From: Hymenobacter cavernae
GTDB lineage: Bacteria > Bacteroidota > Bacteroidia > Cytophagales > Hymenobacteraceae
DNA: 64,000 nt
Direction of reading: 5' to 3'
Assembly (NCBI RefSeq): GCF_014641455.1
Contig: NZ_BMHT01000007.1
Coordinates: forward strand, 124,001 to 188,000
The notes under the pieces are model-generated. The model ran no database searches. It worked only from the letters and a program-made list of their open reading frames with translations, and was not told the DNA's origin. Made by a program: the position numbers and the translations under genes. Below, one piece after another: positions 8,816 to 17,486 of the stretch (positions within the stretch are counted from its first letter, which is position 1; each line of letters starts with the position of its first letter).

Positions 8816-10873
8816 ATGATGAAAATACCCTCTTCCTACTGTTCTTTTCTGCCGTTGGGCCTAGCTATCAGTAGCTTGATAGCCAGCCCAGCAGCAGCCC
8901 AGTCCGGCGCGCCGACCACCGTGACGGTACAGGTGAACAAGCCCGGCGCGCCCATCCCGAAAACCATGTACGGCTTGTTTTTCGAGGACATCAACTTCGG
9001 GGCCGACGGTGGGCTTTACCCGGAATTGGTGAAAAACAAGTCGTTTGAAACCGATGACCACCTCATCGGCTGGAAAGCCATCAAGGGCGGCGCGGCCCTC
9101 ACGGAGTACACGGTACTGAGTCAGCAGCCGCTGAGCGCTACTAATAACCACTACCTGCGCCTCACCGCCCGCGCCAGCAGCCCCGATGCGGGCTTTATCA
9201 ACGAGGGGTTCCGCGGAATGGGCGTGAAGCAGAATGCTGAATATACCTTGTCGGTGTATGCGCGGCGCGGCGCTGGTAGCATCAATGGCCTGAAAGTAAT
9301 CTTGGAAGATGAAAAGGGTCAGGCACTTGCGCAAGCGCAGTTTTCGGGTCTCACACCGGAGTGGAAGCAGTACACGGCGGTGCTGAAGCCCACGGCCACC
9401 AACAACAAAGCACACCTTAAAGTGGTCATCGACGGAGCCGGCACCGCCGACATCGACGTGGTATCGGTATTTCCGAAAGACACCTGGCAGAACCGCCCCA
9501 ACGGCCTGCGCACCGACCTGGTGCAGCTGCTGAAAGACATGAAGCCCGGCTTCCTGCGCTTCCCCGGCGGCTGCATCGTGGAAGGCCGGACCCTGGATCA
9601 GCGCTACCAATGGAAGAAAACGATTGGCGTGCCTAATGACCGCGAGTCGCTCATCAACCGCTGGAACACCGAGTTTGCCCACCGCTACACCCCCGATTAT
9701 TACCAGTCGTTTGGCCTAGGTTTCTTCGAGTACTTTCAGCTATCTGAAGACATTGGTGCTGAGCCACTTCCCATCCTGAACATCGGCATGGCCTGCCAAT
9801 TCAACTCGGCCGAGCTAGCTCCGCTCAGCGCCACTACGCCTGCTGGTGGTCCTAACGCCAGCGCCGACACGCATGTGCATAGCGCTGATGAAGTTACCTT
9901 AGAAACCTTTATTCAGGATGCCCTGGATCTGGTGGAGTTTGCCAACGGTCCGGTATCTAGTCCCTGGGGCGCCAAGCGGGCCGCGATGGGCCACCCGGCA
10001 CCCTTCAACCTGAAGATGATCGGGGCGGGCAACGAGCAGTGGGGGCCTCAGTATTACGAGCGGTATGAGCTGTTTGCCAAGGCGATGAAAGCGAAATACC
10101 CGAATATCAAGCTGGTATCCAGCGCTGGCCCCGACCCGGCGGATGAACGCTTCAAGGCCGCTACTACCCGATTCCGGGAGCTCGGCGCTGACTTCCTCGA
10201 CGAGCACTACTACGCCAAGCCCGAGTGGTTCCGCCAGAACGTGGGCCGCTACGACGATTATCCGCGCAAAGGGCCGAAGATTTTTGCCGGCGAGTACGCC
10301 GCGCAGAGCGTAGCCATTGCGAGTCCCAAAAATAAAAACACTTGGGATTGTGCCATTTCTGAAGCTGCCTTTATGACGGGCCTGGAGCGCAACGCCGACG
10401 TGGTAGAAATGGCTTCCTACGCGCCGCTCTTCGCCAACGTGGACGCGTGGCAGTGGACGCCCGACCTCATCTGGATGGACAACCTGCGCTCATACGGCAC
10501 ACCTAACTACTACGTACAGAAGCTGTTCAGCCTGAACAAAGGCACCACCATGCTGCCCGTTACGAACAAAAACGGTCAGGACAACCTGTTCACCAGCGCC
10601 GTCGCCGACAAAACGACCGGCGAAATTGTGGTGAAACTGGTGAACTACTCTACTTCCGCCCGCCCGGTAAAGATTGACCTTGCCGGCGTGAAGAAAGTGG
10701 GCCAAACGGTGAAAGCTACGGTGCTCGCCAGCAATGATTTGCAAGCCGAAAACAGCCTCGATAAGCCGACGTACCTAGCTCCCAAGGAAGAAACTTTCAA
10801 AGTTTCTTCGCCAACGGTGAGCTACATGCTGGCTCCTAACTCGTTCACGGTGCTGCGCATTCCGAATAAGTAA
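8816..10873 (+). CDS. GH51 alpha-L-arabinofuranosidase, secreted
   Basis: Retaining glycosidase that removes terminal L-arabinofuranosyl residues from arabinan or arabinoxylan fragments. The start MMKIPSSYCSFL gives a good signal peptide ending in SPAAAQ; an in-frame start further upstream (8759) would bury it. A carbohydrate-binding-like beta domain comes first (MYGLFFEDINFGADGGLYPELV), then the TIM barrel. The acid/base glutamate is in GAGNEQWGPQYY near residue 407 and the nucleophile glutamate in IFAGEYAAQS near 493, then a C-terminal beta domain. It probably acts in the periplasm, releasing arabinose for araBDA. No copy of the palindromic operator was found directly before it. A terminator hairpin follows. 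Confidence 0.95.
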   Translation: MMKIPSSYCSFLPLGLAISSLIASPAAAQSGAPTTVTVQVNKPGAPIPKTMYGLFFEDINFGADGGLYPELVKNKSFETDDHLIGWKAIKGGAALTEYTVLSQQPLSATNNHYLRLTARASSPDAGFINEGFRGMGVKQNAEYTLSVYARRGAGSINGLKVILEDEKGQALAQAQFSGLTPEWKQYTAVLKPTATNNKAHLKVVIDGAGTADIDVVSVFPKDTWQNRPNGLRTDLVQLLKDMKPGFLRFPGGCIVEGRTLDQRYQWKKTIGVPNDRESLINRWNTEFAHRYTPDYYQSFGLGFFEYFQLSEDIGAEPLPILNIGMACQFNSAELAPLSATTPAGGPNASADTHVHSADEVTLETFIQDALDLVEFANGPVSSPWGAKRAAMGHPAPFNLKMIGAGNEQWGPQYYERYELFAKAMKAKYPNIKLVSSAGPDPADERFKAATTRFRELGADFLDEHYYAKPEWFRQNVGRYDDYPRKGPKIFAGEYAAQSVAIASPKNKNTWDCAISEAAFMTGLERNADVVEMASYAPLFANVDAWQWTPDLIWMDNLRSYGTPNYYVQKLFSLNKGTTMLPVTNKNGQDNLFTSAVADKTTGEIVVKLVNYSTSARPVKIDLAGVKKVGQTVKATVLASNDLQAENSLDKPTYLAPKEETFKVSSPTVSYMLAPNSFTVLRIPNK

Positions 10874-10896
10874 AACCCCTAGCCTGTAGGCTAAGT

Positions 10897-10942
10897 AATG
10901 GGCTGGAAGAAGAGAGTCGCGTTCTTTTTCCAGCCCATTTTT
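10897..10942 (+). terminator. Terminator after the GH51 gene
   Basis: Arms AATGGGCTGG and CCAGCCCATT are separated by about 24 bases and followed by a T run on the + strand, just after the GH51 stop codon. Confidence 0.8.
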
Positions 10943-11089
10943 TATCCGTGCTTTTCCGCCCAGAGTACCCGGATAAGACGTGTGTTAGTCCGATCAGCGG
11001 GCGACTTTATTGCCTTAATTACCTTACTCACATCTGTTTGCCAGTACGCGTTGCCATGTTCCCTTTCTCACCACCAAATCCCATCTTTC

Positions 11090-12844
11090 ATGAAAACCAA
11101 TACCCTTTTTTCCAGGCGTCACCGCCTCGGCGTTGCTGCCGGTAGTGCAGCTTTTTCCCTGCAAGTTGAGTGGCTAGGTTATGCCTGTCGCCGTATTGCA
11201 TTGTTCTTATTTATAACCAGTTGTTTAGCTATTCAGCAAGTCTACGCCCTGCAAGGCGCCAACGGCGCGCACGACCCGAGTACCATCGTTAAGAGCGGCA
11301 ACACCTACTGGATCTTCACGACCGGCGATGGTGTGTACGGTATGTACTCGACGGACCTCGTCAGCTGGACGCCAGGACCTAGGCCCGTTTTCCCGATCGG
11401 CACTTGGCCGAGCTGGATCAACGCGAAAGTGCCCGGCTTCGCGGGTAATTTCTGGGCGCCGGAGTGCAAGTTTATGAACGGGAAGTACTACCTGTATTAC
11501 TCGTGCTCCACGTTCGGGTCGAGAGTCTCGGCCATTGGTCTGGCGACCAACGTGACACTGGATCCGGCCAGCCCCAACTACAAGTGGGAAGACCAGGGCG
11601 AAGTCGTTTCAACGAATGCCAGCAGCGCCGTCAACGCCATCGACCCCGCGCTTTTCGAAGATGCTGACGGAAAGTTGTGGCTCACGTATGGCTCCTTTTT
11701 CGGTGGCATTCGCATGACGCAGCTGGATAAGACTACCGGTAAGCCGCTGGACCTAGGTACGCAATATGCGCTGGCTAATGGCGGCGTAGAAGCTCCGTAT
11801 GTAATTCGTAATGGGAGCTATTATTATCTGTTCGTCAATAGGGGCGCTTGCTGCCAAGGTGTTAACAGCACCTACAACGTGCAGGTCGGGCGCTCGGCCA
11901 GCCCAACCGGGCCCTACCTCGACAAGAACGGCGTGAACCTGAACAGCAACGGGGGCACAACCATCTTAGCTACCGCGGGCCACTACATCGGGCCGGGGCA
12001 GGTTGGCGTTTACCAGGAAAATGGGGTAACCTACGTGAGTCACCACTATTACGAAGGGTTCGAGAACGGCGCGCCCAAGCTGAGTTTGGCTTCGTTGCTA
12101 TGGGATGCGGCGCAGTGGCCCGTCCTTACCCGCGACTGGGTGGCCGCCGGCCGCTACCAGATTACCAGTAGCAACAGCCCGCTTGTGTGGGATGCCTGGG
12201 GCTGCACCGGCACAGCCGGCCAAGCTATTGCCCAAGGCACCAACGCCAACTTAGCCTGCCAGCAGTGGGATTTTACAAGTCTAGGCAACGGTGAATACAA
12301 AATCACCAACGCCCTGGGTGGCCTGGCTGCGGAAGTGGCGAGCTGCTCGCCCTACCTAGGTTCGAAGCTGCAACTGAACGCCTACAGCGGCCTGCTCTGC
12401 CAGCAGTTCAAGATCGAGCGCGCCAACAACGGCTCGTATGTGTTTGCCTCCGTGAATGGCAATCGGGTGGTGGAAGTGCCGAACGCTTCGCAAACACCTG
12501 GCGTACAGCTAGGTTTGTGGGATTACAACGGCTGCAACTGCCAACGCTGGACGTTGGGCAACGCCATTGTGACGGCCAATGCCACCTCCAAACTGCCGGA
12601 GCTAGCCATCTACCCGAGCCCCGTGACGCAAGGCAAGTTCACAGTCGAGCTAGGTACTTTAAAGCTAACCGGCCCGGTGCGCGTAGAAGTGCTGAGCGTG
12701 CAGGGGCAAATGGTTTACCAGCAGCAGTTTAATCCGCAACCTAGGTTGGAAGTAGCCGTGGATAAGCCGCTGGCAGCCGGTATGTATCTGGTGCGCCTGA
12801 AAACCAGCAGCGGCCAGCTGACGAAGAAGATTGTTGTTGAATAA
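11090..12844 (+). CDS. GH43 arabinanase with ricin-type module and T9SS sorting domain
   Basis: Probable secreted endo- or exo-arabinanase of 584 residues. I chose the ATG at 11090 because it gives MKTNTLFS followed by a long N-terminal export segment; the frame is open upstream to 10898 over non-coding-looking sequence. The five-bladed GH43 propeller has all three acids: Asp in GAHDPSTI near residue 62, Asp in AIDPALF near 184 and Glu in GGVEAPYV near 234. A beta-trefoil carbohydrate-binding module follows (residues about 355-490, with NLACQQWDF and CNCQRWTL). The end, from ELAIYPSPVTQG to MYLVRLKTSSGQLTKKIVVE, is a type A T9SS C-terminal domain, so the enzyme is exported across the outer membrane. 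It converges on the next GH43 gene. Confidence 0.92.
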   Translation: MKTNTLFSRRHRLGVAAGSAAFSLQVEWLGYACRRIALFLFITSCLAIQQVYALQGANGAHDPSTIVKSGNTYWIFTTGDGVYGMYSTDLVSWTPGPRPVFPIGTWPSWINAKVPGFAGNFWAPECKFMNGKYYLYYSCSTFGSRVSAIGLATNVTLDPASPNYKWEDQGEVVSTNASSAVNAIDPALFEDADGKLWLTYGSFFGGIRMTQLDKTTGKPLDLGTQYALANGGVEAPYVIRNGSYYYLFVNRGACCQGVNSTYNVQVGRSASPTGPYLDKNGVNLNSNGGTTILATAGHYIGPGQVGVYQENGVTYVSHHYYEGFENGAPKLSLASLLWDAAQWPVLTRDWVAAGRYQITSSNSPLVWDAWGCTGTAGQAIAQGTNANLACQQWDFTSLGNGEYKITNALGGLAAEVASCSPYLGSKLQLNAYSGLLCQQFKIERANNGSYVFASVNGNRVVEVPNASQTPGVQLGLWDYNGCNCQRWTLGNAIVTANATSKLPELAIYPSPVTQGKFTVELGTLKLTGPVRVEVLSVQGQMVYQQQFNPQPRLEVAVDKPLAAGMYLVRLKTSSGQLTKKIVVE

Positions 12845-12889
12845 GACCGTATCAAGGTAGTCGCAACGTGTTAGTTAGCGGCTACTTAC

Positions 12890-12930
12890 AAAACAGAAGC
12901 CGCTCTGTACTACAGAGCGGCTTCTGTTTT
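12890..12930. terminator. Bidirectional terminator between convergent GH43 genes
   Basis: Perfect long stem: AAAACAGAAGCCGCTCTGTA pairs with TACAGAGCGGCTTCTGTTTT, with A and T flanks on both sides. It sits between the stops of the rightward and leftward GH43 genes and can serve both. Confidence 0.85.
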
Positions 12931-12976
12931 AATAAGCATACCTGTCCCGGTTGTGGGCACCCGCAGATTGGCTTGG

Positions 12977-13963
12977 TTACTGAGCCAACTGCACCTGCGG
13001 CCAGCCTTGGGCGTCCCAACCTAGCTTTTCCAGGCGCAGCTTGGGGCGGCCTTGGTCGGCGGCATCGTAGGCGTGAAAAACAAGGTAATCGGTGTTGTCG
13101 AAGGTGTAGACGGAGTTGTGACCCAGGCCATACCACTTGCTGTCGCCGGCTAATACCTGCGTGCCGCCGCCTTGCTCCAGCGCTACGCCGGCCTTATCTA
13201 CGTAGGGGCCAGCGACTTCCTTCGAGCGGCCCACCATGACTTTGTAGGTGCTCTTGGGGCCGCGGCAGCAGTAGTCGAACGATACAAAGAGGTAGTAGTA
13301 ACCGCCTTTGCGGAAGATGAACGGGCCTTCGATGGCAGCGTCGCCGGGCAGGGAATCGGTGAGCTTAGGGTCGCGGGGACGGCTGGCGATGGTGCGCCAA
13401 TGCTGGGGCTCGGCGGGCGCGGTGAGGTCGGGGCGAAGCTGCACGAGCTTGATACCGTCCCAGAAGGAGCCAAACGTCAGCCAGGGCGTGCCCGCCTGGT
13501 CGCGAATGAGGTTGGGGTCGATGGCGTTCCACATGTCGCGGCCCGGCACCGACTGAATCACCTTGCCGTGGTCGACCCACTTGAAATCGGGCGAGCTAGG
13601 GTCGAGGGTTTTGTTTGTAGCCAGGCCAATGCACGACGTGTTTTTGCCAAAAGCCGACACCGAGTAGAACAGCGAGTACACGCCATTGTGAAAGGAAATA
13701 TCGGGCGCCCAGATGTGGTTGCGAAAGCTAGGTACCGCCTGCACGGCCCAGGCCGGCGCCGCGTCGAACACCGGCTTCTCCCGCTTCCAGTGCTTGCGGT
13801 CAGTCGACGACCAAACGGCAATGCCCGGCCCCGTGCAGAACATGTAATACGTGTTGTTCTGCCGAATCATGACCGGATCGTGGGCCGAAATAAGCGGAAC
13901 AGCTTCCTGCGCCTTGGTGCCCAGGCTAAGCAGCAGCAACACGAACAAGAGTAATGGCTTCAT
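12977..13963 (-). CDS. GH43 family arabinosidase, secreted
   Basis: 328-residue GH43 enzyme with a clean signal peptide MKPLLLFVLLLLSLGTKAQ and no extra modules. The catalytic acids are visible: Asp29 in SAHDPVMI (general base), Asp in NAIDPNLI and Glu in AIEGPFIF (general acid). Motifs such as FRNHIWAPDISFHNGVY and YYYLFVSFDYCCRG resemble the arabinan-degrading GH43 groups, so endo-1,5-arabinanase or exo-arabinanase activity is likely, probably in the periplasm. The predicted LacI-type operator is centred about 20 bases before the start codon, placing the gene in the same regulon as araB. It converges on the T9SS-tagged GH43 gene. Confidence 0.92.
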   Translation of the reverse strand: MKPLLLFVLLLLSLGTKAQEAVPLISAHDPVMIRQNNTYYMFCTGPGIAVWSSTDRKHWKREKPVFDAAPAWAVQAVPSFRNHIWAPDISFHNGVYSLFYSVSAFGKNTSCIGLATNKTLDPSSPDFKWVDHGKVIQSVPGRDMWNAIDPNLIRDQAGTPWLTFGSFWDGIKLVQLRPDLTAPAEPQHWRTIASRPRDPKLTDSLPGDAAIEGPFIFRKGGYYYLFVSFDYCCRGPKSTYKVMVGRSKEVAGPYVDKAGVALEQGGGTQVLAGDSKWYGLGHNSVYTFDNTDYLVFHAYDAADQGRPKLRLEKLGWDAQGWPQVQLAQ

Positions 13964-13976
13964 TATGATGAGAATT

Positions 13977-13992
13977 ACATAAACGATTGTGT
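13977..13992. promoter_or_regulatory. Predicted LacI-family operator before leftward GH43 gene
   Basis: ACATAAACGATTGTGT, one base different from the araB site at 4462-4477. It ends 14 bases before the GH43 start codon at 13963, so a bound repressor would block initiation or early elongation. Confidence 0.75.
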
Positions 13993-14379
13993 AATCTACA
14001 GCAGTTTATTCTAAATGAAAGGGGGCGCGCTTTGTGCAAGCCGCCAACCAGCCCTTCCCAGAAGCCGTTTGATGTGTTTGTCGTGTTAACTTGTTAAATT
14101 AACTAGCTTTCTGTTGAGGTAAATACGAAAGATTAGCTTCTTGCAAGCAAGATTCGCATCAATCGGTTGTGCGACAACGGCTAGGCTCCCGGCTGTTATT
14201 TTACTACCTAGGTTTCTGGCTTGGCGGCTCATCTGGAGCGAGCAGGAGGGGAGAGCCGGAGAATAGCTGTGTGCTGACGCGTTGCTGCTGCTTCGTTGTC
14301 AAACTACCTGATAGCTAATCACGCTAAGAATAGTACAGTTAGCCTATTTTGCTGACTAATTACGCAGTAATACATCCCA
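13993..14379. other. Divergent intergenic region between GH43 gene and LacI-family gene
   Basis: This 387-base gap separates the leftward GH43 gene from the rightward regulator. It holds no convincing small gene. The only recognisable element is a weak operator-like site at 14157-14172, whose core CAATCGGTTGTG matches the three strong sites at 11 of 12 positions. That would allow autoregulation of the LacI-family gene. No clear TAnnTTTG promoter was found. Confidence 0.4.
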
Positions 14380-15495
14380 ATGGCTTCACGCACGAAGAAG
14401 GAGAAAGAGAATGAAGTTCCGAGTAGCCCCGTCTCGATGGCCGACCTAGCCAGAGAGCTAGGGGTGTCGATGACGACGATTTCGCGGGCGCTCAGCGACC
14501 ATCACAGCATCGGCCCCGCCACGAAGCAAAGGGTGCTGAAACTGGCCAAAAAGCTTAATTATCAGCCCAATCACCTGGCGGCGGCCTTGCGCAAAGGCAA
14601 GAGCAAGCTGCTCGGCGTGATTGTGCCCTACATCGAAGGCCGGTTTTTTCCTTCGGTGGTACACGGCATCGAAACGGCGGCCAGCAAGGCGGGCTTCAGT
14701 GTGATTATGTGCCAGTCGAACGAGGATGTGGCACACGAGCGCAAGAGCATCGATACGCTGCTGAGTGCGCAGGTGGCCGGTATTTTGGTTTCTCTCTCGC
14801 GCACGACCAGCGACTTTCGGCATTTCGAAAAAGTACGCAAGCGCGGCATTCCGCTCGTGTTTTTCGACCGGGTGCTGACCGACGACTACGTAAATGCCGT
14901 CGTGCTCAACGACCGGGAGGGCGCTTACCAATCGACGCTGCATTTGATTGAGCAGGGCTGCCGGCGCATTGCCCACTTCGCTGGTCCTCAGCACCTGAAC
15001 ATCTACCAGAACCGCCGCCAGGGCTACATCGAGGCACTGCAAAGCGCTGGCATCCCCGTCGATGAAGAGCTGATTGCCTACTTCGATATGTCGCAGGAAA
15101 ATGGGGCCGAAGAAATGGAACGCCTGCTCGCCCTACCTAGCCCTCCGGATGCCGTTTTTGCCGCCGGCGACTCGTCCATCCTGGGCGCTTTGCAGTATCT
15201 GAAAAACAAGGGCGTCCGGGTGCCGCAGGATATTGCGCTGGCTGGGTTCAGCAACGAGGCCTTCACGTCCATCACCGAGCCCATGCTCACCTCCGTCGAC
15301 CAGCGCTGCGAGGAAATGGGGCAGGCATCGGTACGTCTTTTCCTGGAGCTGATGGAAACCAAAGGGCCGGCTTTCTCGCACCGGCAGGTGGTGTTGCAGC
15401 CGCAGCTGTTCATCCGCGAATCGTCCTTGCACGGGCAGGCCGCGCCCTCTGCGTCTACGCCTCAGGAAGAAGAAAACGTTCAGCAGGTCAGGTAG
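14380..15495 (+). CDS. LacI-family transcriptional regulator
   Basis: 371 residues. A basic leader of about 18 residues is followed by a classic LacI helix-turn-helix: VSMADLARELGVSMTTISRA, then the hinge region NYQPNHLAAALRKGKS. The effector-binding periplasmic-binding-protein-like fold starts at LLGVIVPYIEGRFFP and includes LVFFDRVLTDDYVNAVVLND, RRIAHFAGP and PDAVFAAGDSSILGALQYLK. It sits between two GH43 genes that each have a copy of the palindromic operator before them, and another copy precedes araB. It is therefore the best candidate regulator of the arabinose/arabinan genes, answering to arabinose or an arabino-oligosaccharide. The effector is not readable from sequence. Confidence 0.93.
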   Translation: MASRTKKEKENEVPSSPVSMADLARELGVSMTTISRALSDHHSIGPATKQRVLKLAKKLNYQPNHLAAALRKGKSKLLGVIVPYIEGRFFPSVVHGIETAASKAGFSVIMCQSNEDVAHERKSIDTLLSAQVAGILVSLSRTTSDFRHFEKVRKRGIPLVFFDRVLTDDYVNAVVLNDREGAYQSTLHLIEQGCRRIAHFAGPQHLNIYQNRRQGYIEALQSAGIPVDEELIAYFDMSQENGAEEMERLLALPSPPDAVFAAGDSSILGALQYLKNKGVRVPQDIALAGFSNEAFTSITEPMLTSVDQRCEEMGQASVRLFLELMETKGPAFSHRQVVLQPQLFIRESSLHGQAAPSASTPQEEENVQQVR

Positions 15496-15576
15496 TAAGC
15501 TCTGGATAGCTACGGTTTGAATGGGGGTTCCTTCAGGTAGCGCGAACTTTGTAGTTCGCGGTTGCGGAGTAAAGAA

Positions 15577-15730
15577 CCGAGCCCCGCCGGGGCGGCACAT
15601 CGGTAGCACCTAGCCCGTACAAACGACCGAGCCCCGGCGGGGCGACACCCAACCTAGGTGCCGCCCCGCTGGGGCTTGGGCTTATTGCTGCAGTGCCGGT
15701 TTCTACCGATATGCCGCCCCGGCGGGGCTA
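15577..15730. repeat. Nested GC-rich inverted repeats (REP/BIME-like)
   Basis: Four copies, in alternating orientation, of a GAGCCCCGCCGGGGCGGC-like unit. The outer arms (15577-15606 and 15702-15729) pair and the inner ones pair again, with CCTAGG and GGTAG/CTACC in the spacers. A small hairpin of another family (GCGAACTTTGTAGTTCGC) lies at 15541-15560. Together these fill the 314-base gap between the LacI-family gene and the next GH43 gene; no gene is visible. Confidence 0.75.
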
Positions 15731-15809
15731 GCTTGGTTACGTTGTAACACGCTGCAACCTAGGTTTTGTAGTCTGCATGTGAATGCTAAATTCAACTACA
15801 ACGCCTGCG

Positions 15810-16925
15810 CTACCCGCGCCTAACCGCCGACGCAGGTTTCTGCTTGGGCGTGGTGGCCGGAGCAGCCTGCTGAGCCGGCTTCACGCCTTCCGATGTCATC
15901 ACGACGCGCTTCATTGTGCCGTCTTTGTTGTAGTAGAGGTAGTCGATGCACACGGAGCGGCGGTAGCTGCTACCCGCCGTCGGGATGGCGCCGTTGTGGT
16001 AGATCAGGTACGACTGGCCTTTGAAGTCGATGATAGCCTGATGGTTAGTGTTGGAGTTGCCGGCTATTTCGTTCAGAATGCCTTTGTATTCCCACGGCCC
16101 TTCCAGGGTGCGGCTCATGGCATAGGCCATTTTCTCCGGAAACTGGTAGGCGTACGACAGATAATACCAGCCGTTGTGCTTGTGAATCCAGGGTGCTTCG
16201 GTGAAGTTTTTCAGGCCTTCCACCTTCTTGATGGGGCCGTCCAGCTCGGTCATGTTCGGCTTGAGCTTGGCGTAGTAGCAGATGGTGTTGCCCCAGAATA
16301 AGTATGCCTGGTTGTTGCCGTCGATGTACACCGTCGGGTCGATATCGTCCCAGCTGATCTTCGCCTCGGTAGTCATGTCGTTGGTAATCAGCGCCGAGCC
16401 ACGGGCGTCTTTGAACGGCCCCGTCGGGCTATCCGACACGGCTACCCCGATGGCTTTGCCCTTGATGGTGCCGTGCTCCACGGCCGCGTACCAGTAGTAT
16501 TTGCCGTTGCGCTCAATCACCTGCGAGGCCCAGGCGTCGTCTTTGGCCCAGGCAAAGTCCTTCACATTCAGCGGCGACGGGTGCTCGGTCCAGTGCACCA
16601 TGTCCTGGGAAGAAAAGCAGAGCCACTCGTGCATCACGTAGCGTTCCTGCGGCGCGGGCGCTTCGTCGTGGCCGGCGTAGATGTACACGGTGCCATCCTT
16701 CACCAGCGCCGAAGGGTCGGCGGTGTATTTGTGCGTGAAGATGGGGTTGCCGCCGGTCACGGGAAGGGCAGTGGCTTTCTGTTCCGTGGTCTTCTGCTCA
16801 GTAGGCTTTGGGGCAGTTTGTTGGGCTAGAGCAGCGGGTGATGCCAGCGTAGCGGCGAGTAGACCGGCTGCCAGTCCAATGGTAGAGGCAGAAGGATTTG
16901 TAGTTCGGCTAGGGTTGACTTTCAT
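15810..16925 (-). CDS. GH43 family glycosidase (xylosidase/arabinofuranosidase type), secreted
   Basis: 371-residue protein starting MKVNPSRTTNPS; an alternative start five codons upstream would place the operator even closer. It has an N-terminal export segment ending SPAALAQQ and a Thr/Lys/Gln-rich linker. The GH43 acids are Asp in YTADPSAL, Asp in DDIDPTVY and Glu in FTEAPWIH. Motifs WAPWAS-like (DDAWASQVIERNGKYYWYAA) and SNTNHQAIIDFKGQSYLIYH resemble GH43 enzymes acting on arabinoxylan side chains or xylosides. The C-terminus is Ala/Pro/Lys-rich. A LacI-type operator lies 12 bases before the start codon, so it belongs to the arabinose regulon. Exact substrate is not decidable here. Confidence 0.9.
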   Translation of the reverse strand: MKVNPSRTTNPSASTIGLAAGLLAATLASPAALAQQTAPKPTEQKTTEQKATALPVTGGNPIFTHKYTADPSALVKDGTVYIYAGHDEAPAPQERYVMHEWLCFSSQDMVHWTEHPSPLNVKDFAWAKDDAWASQVIERNGKYYWYAAVEHGTIKGKAIGVAVSDSPTGPFKDARGSALITNDMTTEAKISWDDIDPTVYIDGNNQAYLFWGNTICYYAKLKPNMTELDGPIKKVEGLKNFTEAPWIHKHNGWYYLSYAYQFPEKMAYAMSRTLEGPWEYKGILNEIAGNSNTNHQAIIDFKGQSYLIYHNGAIPTAGSSYRRSVCIDYLYYNKDGTMKRVVMTSEGVKPAQQAAPATTPKQKPASAVRRG

Positions 16926-16936
16926 GTAGGTAAGTA

Positions 16937-16952
16937 ACACAATCGTTTGTGA
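16937..16952. promoter_or_regulatory. Predicted LacI-family operator before leftward GH43 gene
   Basis: On the minus strand this reads TCACAAACGATTGTGT, matching the araB site at 15 of 16 positions. It ends 12 bases before the GH43 start codon. Confidence 0.75.
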
Positions 16953-17097
16953 AACTTTCGCAACAACTGGAAGTATTTTCCGGGCAACAACAAAAAGAAG
17001 CCGTCAGCCAGTATACTAGCCGAGTTGTACAATTAAACGCCACACTCACTTCCCCAAACCAGGTACGCTTAATCTGCTACCTAGCTTTTCCCTCAAC

Positions 17098-17388
17098 ATG
17101 AATCAATACCTGATTACCGCCTACGACTACACCGATGCCGACGCGCTGGAGCGCCGCCTGCAAGCGCGCCCCGCGCACCTCGAAGGCGCCCACCAGCTGC
17201 GGCAAACCGGCAACCTGCTCTTCGGCGGTGCCATCCTCAACGACGCCGGTCAGATGATCGGCTCCATGATGGTGGTGCAGTTTGAAAGTCTCGAAACCCT
17301 GAACGCCTGGAAAGAGCAGGACCCATACATCACGGGCGGCGTGTGGGAGAAGGTGGAAATCAAGCCCTTCCGACAGGCGGCGGTGTAG
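17098..17388 (+). CDS. YciI-like family protein
   Basis: 96-residue cytoplasmic protein of the YciI/dimeric alpha-beta barrel type. It starts MNQYLITAYDYTDADALERRL, with RPAHLEGAHQLRQTGNLLFGGAILNDAGQMIGSM in the middle, where the His and the GGA turn are typical, and ends with ESLETLNAWKEQDPYITGGVWEKVEIKPF, the usual YciI ending. The biochemical role of most YciI proteins is unknown. It stands alone: the upstream GH43 gene is divergent, and a terminator follows directly. Confidence 0.85.
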   Translation: MNQYLITAYDYTDADALERRLQARPAHLEGAHQLRQTGNLLFGGAILNDAGQMIGSMMVVQFESLETLNAWKEQDPYITGGVWEKVEIKPFRQAAV

Positions 17389-17410
17389 CTGGCTGCTTGG
17401 GTAAAACCAC

Positions 17411-17450
17411 AAAGCTAGGCTCTGGCAGCGTTCCAGAACCTAGCTTTTTT
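17411..17450 (+). terminator. Terminator after the YciI-like gene
   Basis: Stem AAAGCTAGGCTCTGG with CCAGAACCTAGCTTT, followed by a T run on the + strand. The stem contains CTAGG motifs. Confidence 0.75.
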
Positions 17451-17486
17451 ATTTAGATCGTCCTCGAGCCGAAGGATAAACCTAGC

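Noticed and set aside
8861..9682. 273-codon open frame on the minus strand opposite the GH51 gene
   Set aside because: Opposite a well-supported GH51 gene in GC-rich DNA; no family motif. Long antisense frames such as 4669-5151, 13172-13954 and 30674-31387 are the same effect.
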